Part shown: positions 17,750 through 25,360 of the stretch, piece after piece
Numbering within the stretch: the stretch's first letter is position 1
Layout: each line of letters starts with the position of its first letter
NCBI RefSeq assembly: GCF_035956715.1
Contig: NZ_CP108381.1
Coordinates: 3,472,001-3,536,000, forward strand
Direction of reading: 5' to 3'
Source: Nocardia sp. NBC_01329
GTDB lineage: Bacteria; Actinomycetota; Actinomycetes; Mycobacteriales; Mycobacteriaceae
DNA length: 64,000 nucleotides
Position numbers and translations under genes: made by a program
Notes under the pieces: generated by a model
Databases searched by the model: none
Seen by the model: only the letters and a program-made list of their open reading frames with translations
What the model was told of the DNA's origin: nothing

Positions 17750-18640
17750 ATGCCACTGTCACTGAATCTCGACAACCTCGAGGCAATCGATGTGCACGTG
17801 CACATAGAAGTGGACGACGCCGGTCATCAGTCGCTCGGTCCCGAACTCATGGACGCCTCCTCGGACTACTTCGGAGCCGGGGACCGAACTCCGAGCGTCG
17901 ACGAGATCGCCCAGCGGTACCGTGAGCTCCGGATGGCCGCGGTTGTCTTCACTGTCGATCACCAGTCGGCTACGGGACATCCCCCCATCGCCAATGAATT
18001 CGTCGCGGAAGCGGCAGCGAGACATCCGGACGTGCTCATCCCGTTCGCGAGCGTCGATCCCGCGCGCGGTAGAGAAGCGGTCGCCGCGGCCCGCCGGCTC
18101 GTCACCGACCACGGCGTTCGCGGGTTCAAATTCCACCCCAGCCTCCAGGCGTTCAACCCATCGGATACCGCGCACTTCGCGTTGTACGAGGCCATCGCCG
18201 AGCTCGGGGTACCCGCCGTCTTCCACACCGGGCAGACCGGCATCGGCGCGGGACTACCCGGAGGCGCCGGTATCCGGCTGTCCAACTCGAATCCGATGTT
18301 GCTCGACGAGGTCGCGGCCGAATTCCCCCAGTTGACGATTATCATGGCGCACCCGTCGGTGCCCTGGCAGGACGAGGCGCTGGCGATCGCGACGCACAAA
18401 TCGAACGTCTACATCGACCTTTCCGGGTGGTCGCCGAAGTACTTCTCGCCCAACCTCGTGCGGCACGCCAACTCGTTGCTGCAGGACAAGGTGCTGTTCG
18501 GTTCCGACTTCCCGGTGATCACGCCGCAGCGGTGGCTCTCGGACTTCGAACGGCTCGACATGAAACCCGAGGTCCGACCGAAAATATTGCGTGACAACGC
18601 GATACGGGTACTCGGGCTGGCCCCCTCCGGAGGTAGATGA
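17750..18640 (+). CDS. Amidohydrolase family 2 (TIM-barrel metal hydrolase/decarboxylase)
   Basis: 296 residues. The metal-binding motif DVHVH is at the N-terminus, followed by FKFHPS, VFHTGQTG, MAHPS and the terminal Asp in FGSDFP, the pattern of PF04909 enzymes such as ACMS decarboxylase and hydratases of aromatic ring-cleavage routes. ATG 17750 lies 4 nt after the SDR stop with CGGAAGG just upstream. In this operon it may hydrolyse or decarboxylate a CoA-pathway intermediate; this is inference. Confidence 0.85.
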   Translation: MPLSLNLDNLEAIDVHVHIEVDDAGHQSLGPELMDASSDYFGAGDRTPSVDEIAQRYRELRMAAVVFTVDHQSATGHPPIANEFVAEAAARHPDVLIPFASVDPARGREAVAAARRLVTDHGVRGFKFHPSLQAFNPSDTAHFALYEAIAELGVPAVFHTGQTGIGAGLPGGAGIRLSNSNPMLLDEVAAEFPQLTIIMAHPSVPWQDEALAIATHKSNVYIDLSGWSPKYFSPNLVRHANSLLQDKVLFGSDFPVITPQRWLSDFERLDMKPEVRPKILRDNAIRVLGLAPSGGR

Positions 18641-19092
18641 TGTCGCGCCGGATACCGCTGACGCAGCTGCCCGAACTGATCGGGGAACATCTCGGTCGGA
18701 GCGACTGGTTGTCGATCGAGCAGAACCGAATAGACGCCTTTGCCGCGGCGACCGATGATCACCAGTGGATCCACACGGACCCCGCTCGTGCGTCGCACGG
18801 TCCCTTCGGTACCACAATCGCCCACGGATACCTGACGCTTTCGCTGGTGATCCCGCTCTGGGAGGCACTCGTGACGATCACCGGTGTGACGACGAAAGTG
18901 AACTACGGGCTCGAGCGGGTTCGGTTCCCCGCGCCGACCCCGGTCGGCTCCCGTGTCCGACTCGGTGTCGTCCTGCGTGATGCGACGCATATCGCCGGCG
19001 GACAGCAGATCCTCCTCGACGCGACCGTCGAGGCCGAGGGGGTCGAGAAGCCGGTATGTGTCGCACAGCAGGTCTTCCGCTTGTACGAATGA
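18637..19092 (+). CDS. MaoC-like enoyl-CoA hydratase (R-specific hydratase type)
   Basis: 151 residues, a single hot-dog fold. The hydratase-2 motif region ATDDHQWIHTDPARA followed by GTTIAHGYLTLSL carries the catalytic Asp/His pair. The start overlaps the preceding stop (ATGA); ATG 18640 is an alternative three bases on. It would hydrate an enoyl-CoA formed by the acyl-CoA dehydrogenase, giving the hydroxyacyl-CoA for the SDR. Confidence 0.87.
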   Translation: MMSRRIPLTQLPELIGEHLGRSDWLSIEQNRIDAFAAATDDHQWIHTDPARASHGPFGTTIAHGYLTLSLVIPLWEALVTITGVTTKVNYGLERVRFPAPTPVGSRVRLGVVLRDATHIAGGQQILLDATVEAEGVEKPVCVAQQVFRLYE

Positions 19093-19102
19093 GGGCCTCC
19101 AG

Positions 19103-20923
19103 GTGAATCATTACCGCAGCAACCTACGAGATCTCTACTTCAATCTGTTCGAGGTCCTCGGGCCCGCGCGGACGTCGCGGCCGAGTCGCGAACTCGACGA
19201 CGAGGCAACCGCGCGGGAGGTGCTGGCCGAGGCGGCTCGGCTGGCGGAGGGGCCGATTGCGGCCTCGTTCACCTATGGTGATCGGCAAGCACCCGTCTAC
19301 GACCCTCGAACCTGTTCGGTCACTCTCCCCGAGCCGGTACGGGCCGCTTTCCGAGTCCTGCACGCCGCGGGTTGGTGGCGCGTGGATGTGCCCGAGGAAC
19401 TCGGGGGCATCGACGTGTCGCGGCCGCTGGCGTGGGCGGTCAACGAACTCCTCGTCGGAGCCAACCCGGCGTTGCAGCTCTACCTCGCCTCTGTCGTTTT
19501 CGCCTCGACCCTGCACAGACACGGCACCCCCGCACAACGTCGCATGGCCGTTCGGATCATCGAGCGAGGCTGGGGCGCCACCATGGTTCTCACCGAGCCG
19601 GAAGCAGGTTCGGACGTCGGCGCGGCCAGAACCCGTGCCGTCCAGCAGCTCGACGGCTCCTGGCATATCGAGGGTGTCAAGCGGTTCATCACCTCGGCGG
19701 AGCACGACCTCACCGAGAATATCGTGCACCTCGTTCTCGCGCGGCCCGTCGGAGCGCGCAACGGGACCAGAGGGCTGTCCATGTTCATGGTGCCGAAGTT
19801 CCACGTCGATCCGCGAACAGGGGAACTCGGTGCCCGAAACGGCGTGTACGCCACCAACTTGGAGCAGAAGCTGGGCATCAAGGCTTCGGCGACATGTGAG
19901 CTGACGTTCGGTGCGCGGGAACCGGCCCTCGGGTGGCTCGTCGGTGACGTCCACGACGGAATGAAGCAGATGTTCGAAATAATCCGGCATACACGCATGC
20001 TCGTGGGAACCAAAGCGATCGCTACCCTTTCGACCGGCTATCTCAACGCTGTCGAATACGCGCGGACCCGGGTGCAGTCCGCAGACCAGAGGCACTTCAA
20101 CGATGCCGATGCGCCGAGGGTCGCGATCATCGAACATCCCGAAGTGCGCCGGACCCTGCTCCTCGGTAAGGCCTACGCCGAAGGGTTGCGCGCGTTGGTC
20201 CTCTATACAGCGTCCTGGCAAGAGCTCGCGACCGGCGACGAACTGGACAGCAACGCTCGTGATGCCTCAGCGATCGTGGATTTCCTACTGCCTGTTGTGA
20301 AGGGCGCCGGAGCCCAACGGGCCGACGAGCAGCTCTCGCAACTACTCCAGGTATTCGGCGGGTCCGGGTACCTTCAGGACTTCCCGATGGAGCAGTACGT
20401 CCGCGATGTGAAGGTCGATTCCCTGTACGAGGGCACCATGGCGATCCAGGCCAACGATCTGCTATTGCGCAAGGTGATCCGTGACGACCGACGGGCGTGG
20501 CGCCTGCTCGCCGCGGAGATCCGTTCGCACGCGGCCGCCGCCGGCTCGTGCGAGGAGCTCCGGCGCGCGAGCAGGGAGGTGGATCGGGCGCTGGACAATG
20601 TCGCAGAAATGATCGAGGTCCTGACCGACCGGTGGGCGCGGCGACACGACGCGGCGCGGTATGCCCGTCGAGTAGGCGAAGAATCTGTGCGACTCCTGCT
20701 CTCGGTAGGCGACCTGCTCGTGGGTTATCTGTTGCTTCGGCACGCTACGGTCGCCCACGCACAGCTTGCTGCGGGAGAAGCGGGCGACGACCGTTCCTTC
20801 TACGAGGCGAAGATATCGGTCGCACGCTTCTTCGCGCGTTCTGTACTTCCTGAACTCGCTGCGCGCAGGGAAATCGTCGTCGACGACGACGAGCTCACCG
20901 AACTATCCCCGGAGGCATTCTGA
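19103..20923 (+). CDS. Acyl-CoA dehydrogenase, long (~600-residue) type
   Basis: 606 residues, matching the FadE5-like class instead of the 380-residue class. FAD/substrate segments include TEPEAGSDVGAARTRA and RFITSAEHD. The catalytic base is predicted at E443 in LYEGTMAIQ, the position used in this class. GTG 19103 is chosen since it lies 10 bp after the MaoC stop and matches the family N-terminus (NHYRSNLRDLYFNLFEV); the open frame continues upstream without homology. It performs the first alpha,beta-dehydrogenation of an acyl-CoA. Last gene of the operon. Confidence 0.9.
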   Translation: MNHYRSNLRDLYFNLFEVLGPARTSRPSRELDDEATAREVLAEAARLAEGPIAASFTYGDRQAPVYDPRTCSVTLPEPVRAAFRVLHAAGWWRVDVPEELGGIDVSRPLAWAVNELLVGANPALQLYLASVVFASTLHRHGTPAQRRMAVRIIERGWGATMVLTEPEAGSDVGAARTRAVQQLDGSWHIEGVKRFITSAEHDLTENIVHLVLARPVGARNGTRGLSMFMVPKFHVDPRTGELGARNGVYATNLEQKLGIKASATCELTFGAREPALGWLVGDVHDGMKQMFEIIRHTRMLVGTKAIATLSTGYLNAVEYARTRVQSADQRHFNDADAPRVAIIEHPEVRRTLLLGKAYAEGLRALVLYTASWQELATGDELDSNARDASAIVDFLLPVVKGAGAQRADEQLSQLLQVFGGSGYLQDFPMEQYVRDVKVDSLYEGTMAIQANDLLLRKVIRDDRRAWRLLAAEIRSHAAAAGSCEELRRASREVDRALDNVAEMIEVLTDRWARRHDAARYARRVGEESVRLLLSVGDLLVGYLLLRHATVAHAQLAAGEAGDDRSFYEAKISVARFFARSVLPELAARREIVVDDDELTELSPEAF

Positions 20924-21102
20924 CGCGCAGGTCGACTGGATTTCATTGCCCTCGCGATGACATTCGGGCTTGTGTTCTTCAGATCTCGGCTGCGAGTTTC
21001 AGGTAAAAGTGGGGAATTCGATGGCCGCCGACGACGCTCCCTCCTGGTCCGGCGAATAAGCTACCTACAGCAATTCCGTTTCCGGTAGACCGGCCGAAAT
21101 GT

Positions 21103-21810
21103 TTATTGCGCGGGCGCTGCGTGTGCTGCTCGCTGGGCCTGGATGTCGTTGTACTTCTGTGTAGCGACGGCGATGCCGACGGGAAGTCCGACTGCTACAG
21201 AGCCGACCGAAGCTCCGAATCCGCCGACGGCGACCGAACCGACGACACACCCTGTGATCGCGCCGGGAATGGTCAGCACTCCGCCCGAGACGACGGTGGT
21301 GAGAGCACCGCCGGTGACCGCACCCAGCGGGCAGCCGACCGCGATGCCGATCAGGCCGCCGGCCGCTGCCCCGGTACCGGCGGCAAGGCCGGTGTGCGGT
21401 CCCGCGGCATTCCACGCGGCGCGGGCGTCAGCGAGGAAGTCCCCACCGGGAGCGGCTACCTGGACGGCTACGGCCGAGCTCTCGATGGGGGCCGCCGCCA
21501 TATCCGCCGTGGCGGCGGCAGGGTTGCCGAGCAGTGGCCGGCCGGAGGTATCCGCAGCATGCAATTCGGTTCCGCGCATGGTCAAAGTCCCCAGGGGGGT
21601 GGTGAGCACACTGCGGTTTTCCGGAGCGTAACCGGTGTAGTGCACGCCGGGGAGCGCCTCGACTCCGACGGGGTGACGGTCGGAGGATTGCGGGGCTGCC
21701 GGCCGGCCCGGGTCGGCACCGGCTGTCGCGGTGGCGAGTGTGGTGACCGCGAGGGCAGTGAAGGCGGTGAGGACAGTGGCTTTGCTGATGGTGTTCATTC
21801 CGATACTCAT
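21103..21810 (-). CDS. Secreted glycine-rich protein, paralogue A
   Basis: 235 residues. A signal peptide with a TALAVTTLATATAGADP cleavage region, a hydrophilic middle, then a Gly/Ala/Val-rich hydrophobic C-terminal region with GxxxG-type repeats. Two cysteines separated by 27 residues occur in GCPLGAVTGG...GC. The next gene upstream encodes a protein with the same motif and identical cysteine spacing, so the two are tandem paralogues. The hydrophobic region could insert in or span the outer mycolic membrane; no known family recognised. The ATG at 21810 has only a weak AGGAAT site, which is buried in a perfect palindrome. Function unknown. Confidence 0.6.
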   Translation of the reverse strand: MSIGMNTISKATVLTAFTALAVTTLATATAGADPGRPAAPQSSDRHPVGVEALPGVHYTGYAPENRSVLTTPLGTLTMRGTELHAADTSGRPLLGNPAAATADMAAAPIESSAVAVQVAAPGGDFLADARAAWNAAGPHTGLAAGTGAAAGGLIGIAVGCPLGAVTGGALTTVVSGGVLTIPGAITGCVVGSVAVGGFGASVGSVAVGLPVGIAVATQKYNDIQAQRAAHAAPAQ

Positions 21811-21820
21811 ATCTGGTCCG

Positions 21821-21858
21821 GATTCCTGTGTTCCGGATCGATCCGGAACACAGGAATC
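21821..21858. repeat. Perfect 38-bp palindrome between the paralogous secreted-protein genes
   Basis: Two 19-base arms without any spacer; the left arm is GATTCCTGTGTTCCGGATC. On the minus-strand transcript the 3' arm ends in CACAGGAATC, which includes the AGGAAT that would serve as ribosome site for the gene starting at 21810. No T-tract follows on either side, so a simple terminator is less likely than a hairpin controlling translation or processing, or a protein-binding site. Confidence 0.75.
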
Positions 21859-21886
21859 GAAGAATTATTGGCTTGGTGGGTCGGCG

Positions 21887-22417
21887 TCAGGAGGCCGGCA
21901 TCGCGGTAGGCGCCGAAACGAGGCCCTTGGATTGCAATCCGTTGTACTGTTCGGTTGCGGCGGCCGCGAGCGCAGGCAGACCGGTGACGGCGCCGCCGAT
22001 GGTGCCGCCGAGGAACCCGAGAGCACCGCCACCCAGAATGCAGCCGCCGATCACGCCGAGGGGAGTCAGGGCTCCCGCGCTCACCAGCATGGTGAGCGAG
22101 CCGCCGGTCACCGCGCCGAGTGGGCAGCCCACGATGATGCCCGCAGCCGTCCCGAACAATTGACCGTCGCCTTTGGCCGCGGCGTATGCGCCACCTGCCG
22201 CTGCGACAGCCTTGTCGATCTCCGCGCCGCGGTCCAACGGAGCGGAGGGGGCCCCGTTAACGCCTGCCGCTTCGATGGAGTCGCCGACGTCCGACACGAT
22301 GGCCGGTGCGGCGAGCTCAGTGGGCTCGGTGGGCGTGGCCGACGCCACCCCCACGGTGAATGTCGTGACGGCGAAGACAAGTGTCGCCGCGGCCGTGAAT
22401 CGCGTGGTCGTTTTCAT
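21887..22417 (-). CDS. Secreted glycine-rich protein, paralogue B
   Basis: 176 residues. Signal peptide TLVFAVTTFTVGVASA, short hydrophilic stretch, then a Gly/Ala-rich hydrophobic segment with GCPLGAVTGG and a second Cys 27 residues on, as in paralogue A. The ATG at 22417 has a good AGGAG site. It probably forms a two-gene transcript with paralogue A. A glycine-zipper-like membrane-associating domain is suggested by the Gly spacing. Function unknown; the location between two catabolic operons may hint at cell-wall passage of their substrates, but that is speculation. Confidence 0.6.
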   Translation of the reverse strand: MKTTTRFTAAATLVFAVTTFTVGVASATPTEPTELAAPAIVSDVGDSIEAAGVNGAPSAPLDRGAEIDKAVAAAGGAYAAAKGDGQLFGTAAGIIVGCPLGAVTGGSLTMLVSAGALTPLGVIGGCILGGGALGFLGGTIGGAVTGLPALAAAATEQYNGLQSKGLVSAPTAMPAS

Positions 22418-22474
22418 AGCTCCTCATAAACAGGTCGGGACTTGCCGATGACAATTGCGGCAAACCTGGTTTGT

Positions 22475-22491
22475 GTTCCGAAATGTGGAAC
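22475..22491. promoter_or_regulatory. Inverted repeat GTTCC-N7-GGAAC
   Basis: 5-bp arms 58 bp upstream of the minus-strand ATG of paralogue B. Possibly an operator for that gene; short enough to be chance. Confidence 0.25.
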
Positions 22492-22544
22492 GATGTGCCC
22501 GCAGTGGGTGACAATATGGTCCGGATCACATTCGACGTGAGAAT

Positions 22545-22561
22545 ATTCTGCACAACAGAAT
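22545..22561. promoter_or_regulatory. IclR-type operator site 1 (ATTCT-N7-AGAAT)
   Basis: ATTCTGCACAACAGAAT is a 17-bp site with 6-bp palindromic arms. The same arrangement occurs at 22627-22643 and in the iclR promoter at 28830-28846. Confidence 0.65.
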
Positions 22562-22626
22562 GTGCGGTTTTCACTTGATCCAAGATCTTCGCCGCAGCAC
22601 CGGAAAACTGCTTTGCCGAGGCAAAG

Positions 22627-22643
22627 ATTCTTTCATCCAGAAT
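22627..22643. promoter_or_regulatory. IclR-type operator site 2 (ATTCT-N7-AGAAT)
   Basis: ATTCTTTCATCCAGAAT, extended to perfect 7-bp arms AGATTCT/AGAATCT (22625-22645). It begins 82 bp from site 1, about eight helical turns, so both face the same side of the DNA. The amidase start is about 105 bp downstream. Confidence 0.6.
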
Positions 22644-22748
22644 CTCGAGTACGGCCAGACGGAATCTGGATATCGTTGCAATCCCCCGCTCCGAGAGCTC
22701 GACACGACCTCGTTCAGCGCGGGCGAGCCCAAAGGAGGCGGATCAACT

Positions 22749-24161
22749 GTGGACCCGTTCATGTCGGCAGTCGAAGTAGCTCGGCTCATCCGCACTCGTG
22801 AAGTGAGTCCGGTTGAGGTCGCGGAGTTGTATCTCGACCGCATCGACCGCTTCGACGGTGAACTCAACGCATTCGTCTGGCGAAACGACGACCAGGTTCT
22901 GGCCGCGGCCAGGGCGGCGGAGCAAGCGGTGATCCGGCGAGACGAGTTACCACCCTTCCACGGCGTCCCGCTGCCACTCAAGGACCTGACCGCAGCTGCC
23001 GGTCAACCCGATACCCGCGGCTCGCTCGGCATCTCGAACGAGCCGAAACCGGAGAACGAACTGGTGGTCGATGCGTTTCTGCGGGCGGGATTCAACTTGA
23101 CGGGCCGGACCAACACCCCCGAGATGGGTGTCATGACCGTCGCCGAGAATCGGCGGTACGGAATCACCCGGAATCCGTGGAACGTCCGATACTCACCGGC
23201 CGGGTCGAGTGGGGGTGCGGCGGCTGCCGTCGCCGCCGGCCTCGCCCCCATCGCACACGGCAACGACGGCGGCGGATCACTGCGCATGCCGGCGTCGGCC
23301 TGTGGTTTGGTCGGTTTGAAGCCGAGCCGCGCGCGAGTTCCGCAGCGCGTCCAGTCCTGGTGGCTCTACTGCACCACTGACGGTGTGCTGACACGAACGG
23401 TCCGAGATACCGCGGCAGTCCTCGACTGCATCTCCGAGCCGGACCCGCTGTCGTGGTTCCAGGCACCGCCACCCGAGCGGGCATTCGTCGACGAGATCGG
23501 CCGGGAGTCCGGCAGGTTGCGAATCGGTCTGCTGCTCGACGCGCCGACGGGGCAGCCGGTGGATCCACAGTGCGAGGCGGCGACGATACAGACGGCGCGA
23601 CTGCTCGAGGGATACGGGCACATCGTCGAGCCGGTAGCTCCAGAGCTGTTCAGCGGCAACGCCATCCGCGCATACGTCGAAACAGTGATTCCGGCTTCGC
23701 TCTACACCTACCCGTTCGAAGATCCGGAACTCGCCGAACCGTACAACCGACACCGGTGGCTGCAGGCCCGGCGAACGCATGCCGGTGAATATGTACAGGC
23801 CGCGCGCATTCTCGAGACCGAGTCGAGAATGGTTGTCGCGCAATGGAAACGGGACTTCGACGTCCTACTCACGCCCACCATGGCCTGCACACCCCCGCTG
23901 GCGGGAACCATCGTCGACGAAGCGAACCGATATCCCGACGAAGCACGGCCGAGCGCCCTGGCAATGGTCGCGTTCACGACTGTTGCGAGCATCAGCGGGC
24001 TACCGGCCATCAGCTTGCCGGTCCATCTCGGTCCGGACGGACTACCGGTGGGAGTGCAGCTCATCGGGTCGCCGTTCGATGAGTCCACCCTATTGCGCCT
24101 GGCAAGCGCCCTCGAACGTGACGTCGCCTGGACGACTCGTATTCCGGAGAACTTCCGGTGA
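22749..24161 (+). CDS. Amidase (amidase-signature family)
   Basis: 470 residues. The Ser-cisSer-Lys triad is present: K78 in PLPLKDL, cis-Ser S153 in AGSSGG and nucleophile S177 in DGGGSLRMPA, with the family's 24-residue spacing. It hydrolyses a C-N amide bond to acid plus ammonia or amine; the substrate could be a small amide, a carbamate or an aryl amide. GTG 22749 is preferred since AAAGGAGG (22731-22738) lies 10 nt upstream; the frame is open earlier but without homology. It is first in an operon with a complete ABC importer, suggesting that the importer brings in the amide. Confidence 0.9.
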   Translation: MDPFMSAVEVARLIRTREVSPVEVAELYLDRIDRFDGELNAFVWRNDDQVLAAARAAEQAVIRRDELPPFHGVPLPLKDLTAAAGQPDTRGSLGISNEPKPENELVVDAFLRAGFNLTGRTNTPEMGVMTVAENRRYGITRNPWNVRYSPAGSSGGAAAAVAAGLAPIAHGNDGGGSLRMPASACGLVGLKPSRARVPQRVQSWWLYCTTDGVLTRTVRDTAAVLDCISEPDPLSWFQAPPPERAFVDEIGRESGRLRIGLLLDAPTGQPVDPQCEAATIQTARLLEGYGHIVEPVAPELFSGNAIRAYVETVIPASLYTYPFEDPELAEPYNRHRWLQARRTHAGEYVQAARILETESRMVVAQWKRDFDVLLTPTMACTPPLAGTIVDEANRYPDEARPSALAMVAFTTVASISGLPAISLPVHLGPDGLPVGVQLIGSPFDESTLLRLASALERDVAWTTRIPENFR

Positions 24162-24187
24162 ATCAGGCTTTTTGGAGGCATCAGAAA

Positions 24188-25360
24188 ATGAAGTGGATCA
24201 CCCCCGGTCGGACCGCACTGACCGGTATCGCCCTCGCCTTGACACTGCTCGTGTCGTGCGCCTCGGAGGGTGGCAACGCCGCGGATCCGGCAAGTGCAGG
24301 CACTGATCCCGGGCTCGTCGCCGAGGCTACCGCGGTGACCGAGGCCGCGTACCGAGGTTCCTCCACGGAGCCCCCGGCCACCGCACCAGCACCGGCTGCC
24401 GACAAGGAGATATGGATCATCTCCGCCTTCCAGCAGGTACATGCCCTGGCTTACCAATCCGAACAACTTGTGGAAGCCGGCACGGCGATCGGCTGGACCA
24501 CGCGAGTGTGCGACGGCCGCAACAACGTCAACGGCGGGTGGTCGGAATGTATCCGCCAAGCGACCGCGGCGGGGGCCGAAGGCATCGTCCTGGTCTCCGT
24601 CGACTGCGCTCCTGTCCGACAAGCACTGGTCGAAGCACGGCAGGCAAACGTGAAGATCGCCTCTTTCAGCGGTTTCGACTGCGATGACCCCACTCAGGGC
24701 GCAAGTACTCCACTGTTCGACGCCCCCGCGAGCTACCTCGCCGGTGGCGGTTCGATCGCGGACCTCTACACCCGACTCGGTGAGCTGCGCGCCGACATCG
24801 TCATCTCGAAGACCGGAGGTTCCGCGAAGGTCCTGCACGTCGCCTTCCAGGACGTGGCATTCGGGACCTATCTCGCCGATGGCTTCCGAAAGCGGATAGA
24901 GAAATGTGGCGGTTGCACGATCGTGGACACCGTGTCCATCGTGCCGCCGGACGTCCCCAACATCCGGCAGCGGTTCGAAACGGCGCTGGCGAGACATCCC
25001 GAAGCCAGTGTCGTCGCGGTCGATGTCGACTACTTCTTCGTCGCCGGGATCCAGCAGGCTCTCGTCACCGCCGGCCGCCCGGGGCTGCTGGTGCTGGGCA
25101 GCGAGTGTCAACGCAACGACCTCGACTACATCCGGAGCGGGCAGGGCGAGGAACTCTGTGTCGGCGTGTCCAGCGGCTACCGCTCTTACGCATCCATCGA
25201 TTCGCTCAACCGGGTGTTCAACGGTGCGGCAGCCGTTCCGGCAGGCGTAGGCATGCAGATCGTGGACGCTGACAACAACCTGCCCGCTCCGGGTTCGGAG
25301 TACGTGGGAACGATCGACTTCTCGAGTCACTATCAGCAGGCATGGGGACGATCGCGATGA
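24188..25360 (+). CDS. ABC transporter substrate-binding lipoprotein, sugar-type (periplasmic binding protein 4 fold)
   Basis: 390 residues. Signal peptide with lipobox LLVSC, a Thr/Ala/Pro-rich linker (about residues 35-75), then a binding domain starting EIWIISAFQQVHALAY. ATG 24188 is chosen because TTTGGAGG (24171-24178) precedes it by 9 nt and the signal peptide is then complete; GTG 24158, overlapping the amidase stop, is possible. Four or more Cys in the mature part (VCDGRN, CIRQ, CAPV, FDCD, KCGGC) could form disulfides. The ligand is presumably the amidase substrate instead of a sugar. Confidence 0.82.
   Translation: MKWITPGRTALTGIALALTLLVSCASEGGNAADPASAGTDPGLVAEATAVTEAAYRGSSTEPPATAPAPAADKEIWIISAFQQVHALAYQSEQLVEAGTAIGWTTRVCDGRNNVNGGWSECIRQATAAGAEGIVLVSVDCAPVRQALVEARQANVKIASFSGFDCDDPTQGASTPLFDAPASYLAGGGSIADLYTRLGELRADIVISKTGGSAKVLHVAFQDVAFGTYLADGFRKRIEKCGGCTIVDTVSIVPPDVPNIRQRFETALARHPEASVVAVDVDYFFVAGIQQALVTAGRPGLLVLGSECQRNDLDYIRSGQGEELCVGVSSGYRSYASIDSLNRVFNGAAAVPAGVGMQIVDADNNLPAPGSEYVGTIDFSSHYQQAWGRSR

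Noticed and set aside
18953..19102. Upstream extension of the acyl-CoA dehydrogenase frame into the MaoC gene
   Set aside because: Ser/Arg-rich shadow sequence; homology begins at GTG 19103.
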